This document shows, piece after piece, positions 1 to 7,365 of a stretch of DNA of 29,128 nt. The notes beneath the pieces were generated by a model. It ran no database searches. It saw only the letters and a list, made by a program, of their open reading frames with translations, and was not told where the DNA came from. The position numbers and the translations under genes are program-made. Source of the stretch: a virus. The stretch spans positions 1 through 29,128 of the IMG/VR virus record IMGVR_UViG_3300043427_000500. One strand, written 5' to 3'. Numbering within the stretch: position 1 is the stretch's first letter; every line of letters begins with the position of its first letter.

Positions 1-32
1 CGCTGAAACCTAACGTATCTTGGGTGGTCTAA
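1..32 (+). CDS. C-terminal end of an upstream gene (possibly terminase large subunit)
   Basis: In the frame that starts at base 3, nine codons (LKPNVSWVV) run into a TAA at 30-32, directly before the portal start codon. This looks like the last codons of a gene that begins outside the window. In podovirus-type genomes the large terminase often precedes the portal, so that identity is plausible, but it rests on position only and not on any motif. The open frame could also be chance. Confidence 0.3.
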   Translation, partial: LKPNVSWVV

Positions 33-2003
33 ATGGATGACGGACGATTAAAGGCGATTCTCCAAGGTGAGATTGATAACGCGATAGGTTTCTTGGAGAC
101 CGAGACGGTCGAGCAACGTAAGAACGCGCTCACGGCCTACATGCGAGATCCTTATGGGAACGAGGTCGAGGGTCGCAGCCAGATCGTAACCGGAGAGGTT
201 GCAGAAGCTATCGACGGGATGCTTCCGCCTCTCATGCGTTTGTTTACGTCTGCTGACCAGATCGGTGTATTCGAGCCTGTAGGCCCAGGCGATGAGCCTA
301 TGGCAATGCAAGCTACCGAGTATTGCAACTGGGTGCTGATGAAGCAGAACCCTGGCATCTCGATCATGCACGACTGGTTTAAGGACGCGATCCTTCAGAA
401 GGTCGGCGTTATCAAAGCCTACTGGGACGACTCGATTTCAGTCACTAAGGAACAGTACGCGAACCTGACGGACGATGAGTTAGCTATGGTCATGTCCGAC
501 GGGACGATGGAGATCGCTGCGCAAGAGACGATTGAGCAGGACATGGACGGTCAAGTCATGCGTGTTCATAACGTCGCGCTCATGAAGAAAACCAAGGCCG
601 GAAAGATCAAGGTCGAGAACGTGCCTCCAGAGGAGTTCCTGGTCTCCAAGGCGGGAAAGACCGTAAGGGATACGCCCTTTGTTGCACACAGGAAACTCAT
701 CACAAGGTCTGATCTTGTTGCAATGGGGTTTGATCCTGAAATCGTGATGAACCTTCCGGTTTACAACGACTTGGAGTTTTCCGCTGAGTACATTGCAAGA
801 TACAACCGAGACGAACAGCCTTACATGGAGCCAAGTCTCGATAAGTCCATGCAGACGGTTGAGGTTTTCGAGTGCTACCTAAAGACTGACTATGACGGAG
901 ACGGTATTGCAGAACTTAGACGGGTGCATTTTTCTGGGAATGAAATCCTAAGCAACGAGGAAACCGACTATGTTCCGTTTTACTCCATCTGTCCTATTCC
1001 GATTCCTCACAGGTTCTTTGGGGATTGCCCTGCTGATCGTACAGTTGATCTCCAGCTTATCAAGACTACTGTAACGAGGCAGATGCTTGATAATCTGTAC
1101 CTTCAGAACAATACCCGCATGGGTGCTGTTGAAGGTCAGGTCAACCTCGATGACCTCTTAAGCGTTACACCTGGAGGTGTGGTGAGGATGAAGAACCCTG
1201 CTGCACTGGTTCCGATCACGACACCTCCTGTCGGTCAGCAAGCCTTCCCTCTTTTAGAGTACCTCGATCAGGTTCAGGCTAAACGCACAGGCGTTACAGA
1301 AGCCTCTCAAGGTCTTGACCCTAACATCCTACAGAACGTGACTGCTGCGGCCATAGCGGCCCTTACGCAAGCCTCACAAGGCAAGATCGAACTCATCGCT
1401 AGGATCTTTGCAGAAACAGGCGTAAAAGACTTATTCAAAGGACTCTTACACCTCTTATGCAAGTACCAGGACAAAGCAGTTTTGATTCGGATGCGTGGGC
1501 AGTACATTCAGTACGACCCGAGAGAGTGGTCGAACCAGTACGATGTGTCAGTGAATGTCGGACTTGGCACTGGGAGCATGGAGCAAAAGATGGCAATGCT
1601 CTCAATGGTTCTGTCCAAGCAAGAGCAGATCATTCAAGCGTACGGCCCGAACAATCCTTTAGTGAGTGTCTCGCAGTACAGATCAGTCTTAGGGAAACTT
1701 ATTGAGGCAGCAGGGTTCCCAGATTCAGCAGAGTTCTTTAAGCCTGTAGGCCCAGAAGTTGATGCTGCACTTGCACAACCTCAACAACAACAAGGCCCAG
1801 ACCCTGCTATTCAAATGATGATGGCGCAGGCTCAGGCAGATATTGAAATCAAGCGTCAAAAGGCAATGGCCGATATTCAGCTTGCAAGAGAGAAGGCTTT
1901 AGCCGAGCTAGAACTCAAGCGTATGGAGTTCGAGGCAGAAGCGCAGATGAAAGCGATGAAGGTCGGGGCGGGTATAACTGGCAACGTCGAGATACCAGGG
2001 TAA
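33..2003 (+). CDS. Portal protein (podovirus type)
   Basis: Forms the dodecameric ring at the unique capsid vertex through which DNA is packaged and ejected. The 656-aa length fits the large portals of P22/SU10-like short-tailed phages. The stretch at about residues 286-335 (DYDGDGIAELRR, then NEETDYVPF, PIPIPHRFFGDCPADR) is typical of this portal family. It is followed by the helical region with LIKTTVTRQMLDNLYLQNN. The last ~65 residues are a highly charged helix rich in Lys, Glu, Ala and Met, which fits a coiled or barrel-like tail. The gene is first in the visible late operon and starts right after an upstream stop, so translation is probably coupled; no strong Shine-Dalgarno is visible. 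Identity is secure at family level. Confidence 0.92.
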   Translation: MDDGRLKAILQGEIDNAIGFLETETVEQRKNALTAYMRDPYGNEVEGRSQIVTGEVAEAIDGMLPPLMRLFTSADQIGVFEPVGPGDEPMAMQATEYCNWVLMKQNPGISIMHDWFKDAILQKVGVIKAYWDDSISVTKEQYANLTDDELAMVMSDGTMEIAAQETIEQDMDGQVMRVHNVALMKKTKAGKIKVENVPPEEFLVSKAGKTVRDTPFVAHRKLITRSDLVAMGFDPEIVMNLPVYNDLEFSAEYIARYNRDEQPYMEPSLDKSMQTVEVFECYLKTDYDGDGIAELRRVHFSGNEILSNEETDYVPFYSICPIPIPHRFFGDCPADRTVDLQLIKTTVTRQMLDNLYLQNNTRMGAVEGQVNLDDLLSVTPGGVVRMKNPAALVPITTPPVGQQAFPLLEYLDQVQAKRTGVTEASQGLDPNILQNVTAAAIAALTQASQGKIELIARIFAETGVKDLFKGLLHLLCKYQDKAVLIRMRGQYIQYDPREWSNQYDVSVNVGLGTGSMEQKMAMLSMVLSKQEQIIQAYGPNNPLVSVSQYRSVLGKLIEAAGFPDSAEFFKPVGPEVDAALAQPQQQQGPDPAIQMMMAQAQADIEIKRQKAMADIQLAREKALAELELKRMEFEAEAQMKAMKVGAGITGNVEIPG

Positions 2004-2006
2004 ATC

Positions 2007-3644
2007 ATGGCTACATACAACGGATATACAACCGATCAGCTTAGGGCGTTTGTCGATCAGTACTTCTCAAACCCTAACAGCGCAGACGTTCAGTACCTTC
2101 TCAATCAAGGTCTAATCTCCAACACAAACCCCGACACCCTTTTGTACTTTGGCCTAACAAACATGTTAGGTTTTAGTCCTGATGTGGCTAGGTCTGCCGT
2201 GTCGGATGTTTTTGCTCCAGCACCGCAAGAAGAACCACCACCGTCTTACGAACCACCACCGTCTTACGAGCCTCCGTACGAGCCACCACCTGTTTATCAA
2301 CCTCCTCCAGTTTATACGGCAACAGATGGCACTACGTTCAGCAGTGAAGCAGAAAAGAACAACTATCAATCAGCAATAAACGCACAGCAGAAGCTACGCA
2401 CAGACGCGCAAGCCATTGGGGTTAATTTGCCTTCTTCGTGGTTTGTGATGACACCTCAGCAACAGTTTGATTGGTACGTTTCGAACAAGTTTGGAAGCGA
2501 CAAGCTCAAGGCTTTGGGTGTAACCGACGCTAATCTGCTGAAGGCTGTTGATGACGCAATCAAGCCGGTTACCATAACGGATGTCGTTAATACGATTTCA
2601 CAGCCAGTCAATCAGACAACAAATAATCAGACGGTAGATCAGACAGTAAACCAACAAGTCAACCAGGGAACTACAACCGTGACTGCTCCAACTCTACAGT
2701 CCTGGCAGAAGTTAGATGCCTCTGGGAACATCGTAAACAAAACGATGGGTGATTACACGTTTACAGAGATGGTTCCGTTTGCTCAGAACCTGATCTCGCA
2801 GCAGCAAGCGGCTGGTAAGTATTTAACGCCAGATGAGTTCAGAGTGTTTGCAGGACAACAAGGCGTACCTGATAGCCAAATGGCTGCATTGGTTGCAAGC
2901 CTTAACTTTCCAAAGGCTCCGGTTGTACAACAACCCGTAGTCAATCAGCCTGTAAACAATACAAAGCCTTTATCTGCGTACACAAGCGCAGAAATGATTC
3001 CGTACATACAAAATCTATTTAAGGACAATCCAAACGTATCGGCGCAGATGATTAGGCAGTACGCAATGTCGCAGAATGTGCCTGCTAGCGTGATTGATAC
3101 TGCTTTAAGTGGCGTTCAGATACCTACTGCTAACTTTGTGCCGTTTACTGTTGGCGGCGGTAATACATCCTTAAAGACACCAACCAATGACTTCTTCTAC
3201 GGTGCTGGCCCAACACAGCAAGCCCCGTTTATGTTTAAGTCAGGGGCAGCGGGATATACACGTTTGCTCCCTCAGTCCTTAGAGTTTGGCGTTCCTGCTG
3301 TCACCGGAACTAAGCCATTATTCCAGCCTGGGATCTTTGATAAGACTGCGCTGCAACAAACCTATGAAACGCAGACTAAAGAAACGTATGGTGGCGAACC
3401 AGTTCAAGAAACGGGTGCGTGGAATGGCGGCAAGATTACCAAGGACAATATCGCTTACGAGAAAGGCGGGAAAGTTAAGGGTTTACTTGGGCCAAATCCA
3501 AGCAATCCTGACGACGGATACGGAAGCCTGCAAGTAGGTGAGTACGTTATCCGTAAGAAGGCTGTCAATAAGTACGGCGAGGATTTCTTAGAGGCTCTCA
3601 ACGAGTCACGAATCCCTAAAAAGAAGGCCAAAGGACTTTTATGA
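2007..3644 (+). CDS. Pro/Asn/Gln-rich virion-associated protein with C-terminal GEYVI-type motif
   Basis: 545 aa with an unusual composition. A Pro/Tyr block (repeated PPPSYEPPPVY-like units, about residues 76-104) and an Asn/Gln/Val/Thr block (about 197-225) separate small helical units. Two of these look like an internal repeat: EMVPFAQNLI...FRVFAGQQGVPDSQ near 254 and EMIPYIQNLF...RQYAMSQNVPAS near 329. The C-terminus (about 485-530: EKGGKVKGLLGP, GYGSLQVGEYVIRKKAV, FLEALN) matches a module seen at the ends of many phage virion proteins (GG-V-GPG...L-GEYVI...). It sits between portal and scaffold, three bases after the portal stop, and overlaps the next gene by ATGA. A virion or assembly role is inferred; the exact function is unknown. 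Confidence 0.75.
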   Translation: MATYNGYTTDQLRAFVDQYFSNPNSADVQYLLNQGLISNTNPDTLLYFGLTNMLGFSPDVARSAVSDVFAPAPQEEPPPSYEPPPSYEPPYEPPPVYQPPPVYTATDGTTFSSEAEKNNYQSAINAQQKLRTDAQAIGVNLPSSWFVMTPQQQFDWYVSNKFGSDKLKALGVTDANLLKAVDDAIKPVTITDVVNTISQPVNQTTNNQTVDQTVNQQVNQGTTTVTAPTLQSWQKLDASGNIVNKTMGDYTFTEMVPFAQNLISQQQAAGKYLTPDEFRVFAGQQGVPDSQMAALVASLNFPKAPVVQQPVVNQPVNNTKPLSAYTSAEMIPYIQNLFKDNPNVSAQMIRQYAMSQNVPASVIDTALSGVQIPTANFVPFTVGGGNTSLKTPTNDFFYGAGPTQQAPFMFKSGAAGYTRLLPQSLEFGVPAVTGTKPLFQPGIFDKTALQQTYETQTKETYGGEPVQETGAWNGGKITKDNIAYEKGGKVKGLLGPNPSNPDDGYGSLQVGEYVIRKKAVNKYGEDFLEALNESRIPKKKAKGLL

Positions 3645-3877
3645 CCCAACGATGGGAACGAGCAAAGGCTTTACTTGGCGATGAGTTTCTGAACGAAATC
3701 TTCGCTGAGTTGGAAAAAGACAACATCGAGCGTATTATCAATAGTCATCAGGACGACATTGAGCTTCGCGAGGACTGTTACCTCATGATTAGCGCAGTGC
3801 GTCAGGTGAAAGCGCGTCTTGAGTCCGTTGCCGCCGAAGGCGAGATGAACAAGAGACGATTCAAACTTTTTAAGTAG
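3641..3877 (+). CDS. Small helical phage protein, unknown function
   Basis: 78 aa with no recognisable catalytic motif. It is predicted to be almost all helix, with alternating acidic and basic residues (FAELEKDNIERIINS, REDCYLMISAVRQVKARLE) and a basic C-terminus (NKRRFKLFK). The start codon overlaps the preceding stop as ATGA, so translation is coupled. Small helical genes of this kind often lie between portal and scaffold in podovirus genomes; I cannot say whether it is a packaging or a structural helper. Confidence 0.7.
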   Translation: MTQRWERAKALLGDEFLNEIFAELEKDNIERIINSHQDDIELREDCYLMISAVRQVKARLESVAAEGEMNKRRFKLFK

Positions 3878-3887
3878 AGGTTAGTTT

Positions 3888-4823
3888 ATGGAAAGCAGCA
3901 ACCCGCAAGGGACTAGCTTGACAGTGGGACAGGCGGCAAATGCGTTTCTTGGGATGATGGATGGTGGTGGGACTCCAGCGGAGCAACCAGAACCCCAGTC
4001 AGAAGAACAGGAAATTGCTGTCAGTGAATCTGAGTCCGAGGAAGCAGTAGAGGATGCTCAAGAGGAGGAACAGCGTTTTGTGGTGAAAGCCGCAGGTGAA
4101 GAACGCGAGGTGACCCTCCAAGAGTTGATCGAAGGCTACCAAAAGGGTACGGATTACCATAAGAAAACTAACGCGCTTGCAGAACAGCGTAAAGCAGTCG
4201 AGGCAGAGAAAGCCGCTGTCGAGCAAGCAAAGCAGGCACGAGATGCCTACGCCGAGCGGCTGAAGGTGATGGATCAGTTCCTAAGCCAGCAGATGCAAGG
4301 TGAGGATATTGAGAGTTTGAAAGAGACCGATCCGATAGCTTATGCGGTGAAGGTCGCGGAAATGACTCGCCAAGAAAAGCAACTCCAGCAGTTGAGAGCC
4401 GAGCAGCAACGCATTGCCAGAGAGCAACAAGCCGAGCAAGAGGTTCATATGGAGAGGCGGATTGCGGAAGAGGCGCAGAAGGTTGCAAGTGCAATCCCAG
4501 ACTACGCCGATCCGAAGAAGGGTGAGAAAGTCCGTAGTGATTTAAGGGCGTTTGCAAAGAGCATTGGTTACTCTGATGCAGAACTTGCAAGTGCGACTGA
4601 CTCTCGTGCCGTGGTGACGTTATGGATGGCCGCGCAGTATCAGAAGTTGCAACAAAGTAAGCCTGGGGTAACCAAAAAGGTTACGGAGGCTCCGAAGTTG
4701 CTAAAGCCTGGGACTGCCACAGGTAAGACCATTCAGTCAGAAGCAGCAAAACAGGACTTTGCGCGTCTCAAAAAGACAGGTAGTCGACAGGACGCTGCAA
4801 GGGTTTTTGAAAGATTCTTGTAA
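3888..4823 (+). CDS. Capsid scaffold protein
   Basis: 311 aa. A disordered acidic N-terminus (about residues 20-65, runs of Glu/Ser/Gln) is followed by FVVKAAGEEREVTLQELIEGYQKGTDY, a hallmark of podovirus scaffolds and related head proteins. Next comes a long Lys/Glu/Gln/Ala coiled coil (about 88-210). The C-terminus is basic and ends RQDAARVFERFL, resembling the coat-binding helix-turn-helix of other scaffolds. The gene lies directly upstream of the major capsid gene, the canonical scaffold position, and has its own Shine-Dalgarno (GAGGTTAG before the ATG). Scaffold is inferred from composition, motif and position; all three agree. Confidence 0.85.
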   Translation: MESSNPQGTSLTVGQAANAFLGMMDGGGTPAEQPEPQSEEQEIAVSESESEEAVEDAQEEEQRFVVKAAGEEREVTLQELIEGYQKGTDYHKKTNALAEQRKAVEAEKAAVEQAKQARDAYAERLKVMDQFLSQQMQGEDIESLKETDPIAYAVKVAEMTRQEKQLQQLRAEQQRIAREQQAEQEVHMERRIAEEAQKVASAIPDYADPKKGEKVRSDLRAFAKSIGYSDAELASATDSRAVVTLWMAAQYQKLQQSKPGVTKKVTEAPKLLKPGTATGKTIQSEAAKQDFARLKKTGSRQDAARVFERFL

Positions 4824-4836
4824 TTAGGAGTTAAAA

Positions 4837-5793
4837 ATGACTGTTCCTTCAGGTACATTCCAGACCTTTACCGCTATCGGTCAGCGTGAAGATCTAACCG
4901 ATGTTATCTACAACATCAGCCCGACCGAGACCCCTATCCTTTCGTCGCTTGCTCGCACGAAAGCTACCGCTGTCTACCACGAGTGGCAGACGGATACCCT
5001 GGCGGCAGCAACCACCAACAACGCACAGGTTGAAGGTGACGACGCTACAGCGGCAACCATCAGCCCAACGACCCGTCTCGGTAACTACACTCAGATTGTT
5101 TCCAAGACGATCCAGGTGTCAGGAACGATGATGGCCGTTGATCTTGCAGGCCGTCGCGCTGAGAAGGCTTATCAGCTTTCCAAGGCTTCGCAAGAACTCA
5201 AGCGTGACCAAGAGACGATCATTTCTGCTAACCAAGGACGTAGCGCAGGTAACTCGTCCACGGCTCGCAAGATGGGTTCGCTTTTGTCTTGGCTTAAGAC
5301 CAACTCGAACTACAACACCAGTGACGGTGCTAACCCCACCACCATCGGTGTTTCGACTCGCTCGGATGGCACGACTCGCACCTTCACCGAGGCAATCCTC
5401 AAGGATGGCGTGCAGCAGGTTTACACCTCTGGCGGCAGCCCCAAGATCCTCGTGGTCGGCCCTGCACTCAAGCAGACCGTTTCGGCCTTTGCTGGTATCG
5501 CAGCACAACGCTACATGGCTCCTTCTGACGCACCGACGACCATCATCGGCGCAGCAGATGTGTACCTGAGCGACTTCGGTTCGATCTCTGTAGTTCCAGA
5601 TCGTTTCGTTCGCAGCCGTGATGCGTTCATCCTTGATCCTGAGTATGCAGCGATTGGTTATCTGCGTCCCTTCCAGACCAACGAGCTCGCCAAAACTGGT
5701 GACTCGGAGAAAACTCAGATCCTTGCTGAGTTCACGATGGAGATGCGTAACGAGGCTGCCCACGGTATCTTGGCTGACCTCAAGACAGCGTAA
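4837..5793 (+). CDS. Major capsid protein (SU10-like, DUF5309 type)
   Basis: 318 aa and the main shell subunit, presumably HK97-fold. Family signatures by eye are QREDLTDVIYNISPTETPIL at residues 14-33, the YHEWQTDTLAAA stretch near 50, VEGDDATAATISPTTRLGNY at about 66-85, the VSGTMMAVDLAGRRAEKAYQ region near 98-117, and a C-terminal EFTMEMRNEAAHG. These match the SU10 major capsid (DUF5309) family, and the length is usual for it. A good Shine-Dalgarno (TTAGGAG) precedes the ATG. The gene is followed at once by a Rho-independent terminator, which fits a very highly expressed structural gene. Confidence 0.93.
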   Translation: MTVPSGTFQTFTAIGQREDLTDVIYNISPTETPILSSLARTKATAVYHEWQTDTLAAATTNNAQVEGDDATAATISPTTRLGNYTQIVSKTIQVSGTMMAVDLAGRRAEKAYQLSKASQELKRDQETIISANQGRSAGNSSTARKMGSLLSWLKTNSNYNTSDGANPTTIGVSTRSDGTTRTFTEAILKDGVQQVYTSGGSPKILVVGPALKQTVSAFAGIAAQRYMAPSDAPTTIIGAADVYLSDFGSISVVPDRFVRSRDAFILDPEYAAIGYLRPFQTNELAKTGDSEKTQILAEFTMEMRNEAAHGILADLKTA

Positions 5794-5808
5794 CAAAAAC
5801 TGTGGTAA

Positions 5809-5841
5809 AAAAGAGGGAGGCGTAACAACCTCCCTTTTTTT
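5809..5841 (+). terminator. Rho-independent terminator after the major capsid gene
   Basis: A GGGAGG/CCTCCC stem (5815-5820 with 5829-5834) encloses an 8-base loop and is followed by seven T residues (5835-5841). A-rich bases upstream of the stem can pair with the T tract and extend it. It begins about 20 bases after the capsid stop codon. Because the late genes downstream run in the same direction, it probably attenuates rather than ends transcription, favouring capsid mRNA. Confidence 0.85.
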
Positions 5842-6126
5842 ATGCTCAAAACTAAATTTCACGTTGCAGACGATCAGTATGTCTTTGAGCGAACTCAAGA
5901 CATCACGGATATTGTCGAGCAGAACAAAGCACTCTATAACGCGACAGACGAGCGTGAGCGATGGGGTGAGTGGACACGTTACGCGCAACTACCTTTCGCG
6001 GTGGTTGACGACTTAAACAAACAAGGGATCATGCGAGGCTTTGCTATCGCAGACGAGAAGAAATTCAGGGCGTGGATGAACGACCCAGAGAACAGACACT
6101 TTAGAACTAGACCAGGGAAAGTATGA
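5842..6126 (+). CDS. Small conserved head-region protein, unknown function
   Basis: 94 aa with no known domain. The C-terminus (RAWMNDPENRHFRTRPGKV) looks like a conserved phage motif, and the body is mixed charged helix (ERTQDITDIVEQNKALYNA, DERERWGEW). The start codon directly abuts the T tract of the capsid terminator, so there is no room for a normal Shine-Dalgarno; the nearest one, GGGAGG, is inside the hairpin. The next methionine is only at about residue 64, so no better start exists. It overlaps the following gene by ATGA. It may be a minor head protein, but that is only a guess from position. Confidence 0.7.
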   Translation: MLKTKFHVADDQYVFERTQDITDIVEQNKALYNATDERERWGEWTRYAQLPFAVVDDLNKQGIMRGFAIADEKKFRAWMNDPENRHFRTRPGKV

Positions 6127-6788
6127 AGATAGCCTTTTGTGTCCCATGTCGGGACACGATGATGACGGGGACTGCCTTCGACATGGCTCGACTGGCAGCA
6201 TATGACGGGGCCAATAGATGCGCGTTAACGGGAGGTTCGTTCCTCTTGTATACCGCACCAGGCACTCTCATATTCAGTCAGAGAGAGTCATTAGCCAAGG
6301 AAGCGTTAGCCGATGGTGCTGAGTACATCCTTTGGGTGGACTCGGACATGAGATTCCCCAAGAACACGTTAGAGAGACTGCTAGCCCACGGCGAAAAGAT
6401 TGTCGGGGTCAATGCTGTCACAAGACGAAAGCCCGTTCTACCAACAGCGATTAACTTTCACCAAGATAAAGAGATCTTTGAGAAGATCGAGAGTCGAGGC
6501 AAGAAGGGCATCGAAGAGGTGACTGCTGTAGGCTTTGGGGTTGTCTTGACCCACAAGTCTGTGTTTGAGGCTATGCCGCAACCGTGGTTTGATGTAGTAT
6601 GGGGGGCGGGTGGTCTAATTGGCGAAGATGTGCATTTTTGCGTGAAAGCCTTAGATCATGGGATAAAGACTTTCGTGGATCACGAATTGAGCCTCGAGAT
6701 AGGACACATCGGGACGCACGAATACCGGTGGAGCGATGTCGAATATGGCCCTAAGCACCTACAGCGAACTACAGACGACCATAGCTAA
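6123..6788 (+). CDS. Glycosyltransferase-like protein (GT-A fold, family 2-like)
   Basis: 221 aa. The N-terminus (KIAFCVPCRDTMMTGTAFDM) resembles the first strand and nucleotide-binding loop of GT-A enzymes. A DSD motif in WVDSDMRFP (about residues 73-75) fits the metal/nucleotide-sugar DxD site, and GEDVHFCVKALDHG near 167 fits the later acidic motif. It lies between head and neck genes and overlaps the adaptor gene by 53 bases. Enzymes of this type in phage structural blocks may glycosylate virion proteins or modify a host or phage polymer; the acceptor cannot be told from sequence. Fold assignment is fairly good, activity is inferred. Confidence 0.75.
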   Translation: MKIAFCVPCRDTMMTGTAFDMARLAAYDGANRCALTGGSFLLYTAPGTLIFSQRESLAKEALADGAEYILWVDSDMRFPKNTLERLLAHGEKIVGVNAVTRRKPVLPTAINFHQDKEIFEKIESRGKKGIEEVTAVGFGVVLTHKSVFEAMPQPWFDVVWGAGGLIGEDVHFCVKALDHGIKTFVDHELSLEIGHIGTHEYRWSDVEYGPKHLQRTTDDHS

Positions 6789-7365
6789 TTATCTCTCACG
6801 AGATGATCTTACTTCCGCGATCCCTGACTTCATCCAACTCGCAGAGATTCGACTCCGTAGAGATCTACGCCTGCGCGAAATGCTTACGCAAGCATCGATC
6901 ACGGCGACAGGTGGAGTCTCGACAATTAGCCTCCCTAGCGACTTCCTGCAAGCAAGGGATGTGTACGTTGACTCTGACCCCGATTTCCCAGTTACGTTCG
7001 CAACGCCGAGCATCTTTATTCGGAACGGTCGGACGAACCAAAGTGGTGTACCAGCTTTCTACACGATCATCGGGTCATCGATTCAGTTTGCCCCAATTCC
7101 TGACAGCAATTACGACATCAAGATTCTCTACTACGCAGCCCCTGCGTTTTTATCTACGGCAGCCCCGACAAATCTCTGGATTACGACCTGTCCGGATGCA
7201 CTCCTCTACGGGTCATTGGGCGAGGCTGAACCTTATCTCATGAACGATCCCAGGCTACAGACCTGGGGTGCGCTTTATGATCGTGCGATTGCTGCATTAA
7301 CCCGATCCGACGAAGAGAGTCAGTATTCGGGTGTGCCTCTAGCCATGACACTTGCCAAGCGATGA
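6736..7365 (+). CDS. Head-tail adaptor protein
   Basis: 209 aa. The N-terminus (TYSELQTTIANYLSRDDL, PDFIQLAEIRLRRDLRLREM) is the typical start of podovirus adaptor proteins that bind under the portal ring. It is followed by a beta-rich core (TISLPSDFLQARDVYVD, YTIIGSSIQFAPIPDSNYDI, KILYYAAPAFL) and a C-terminal helix. Two starts are possible, ATG 6736 or ATG 6745; the second has a GGAG about 11 bases upstream. The gene begins inside the glycosyltransferase gene. Its position between capsid and nozzle-like genes supports the call. Confidence 0.82.
   Translation: MSNMALSTYSELQTTIANYLSRDDLTSAIPDFIQLAEIRLRRDLRLREMLTQASITATGGVSTISLPSDFLQARDVYVDSDPDFPVTFATPSIFIRNGRTNQSGVPAFYTIIGSSIQFAPIPDSNYDIKILYYAAPAFLSTAAPTNLWITTCPDALLYGSLGEAEPYLMNDPRLQTWGALYDRAIAALTRSDEESQYSGVPLAMTLAKR

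Noticed and set aside
2007-2330. PPxY motifs as eukaryotic-type late domains
   Set aside because: The Pro/Tyr run is a low-complexity linker in a bacterial virus; WW-domain partners are not expected in bacteria.
4168-4590. 140-aa open frame antisense to the scaffold gene
   Set aside because: Low-complexity shadow of the Gln/Glu-rich coiled coil; composition (Leu/His/Ser) is typical of antisense frames.
5119-5988. 289-aa open frame antisense to the capsid gene
   Set aside because: It lies across the very well supported capsid gene, the terminator and the start of the next gene, has no known motif and is explained by the codon pattern of the opposite strand.
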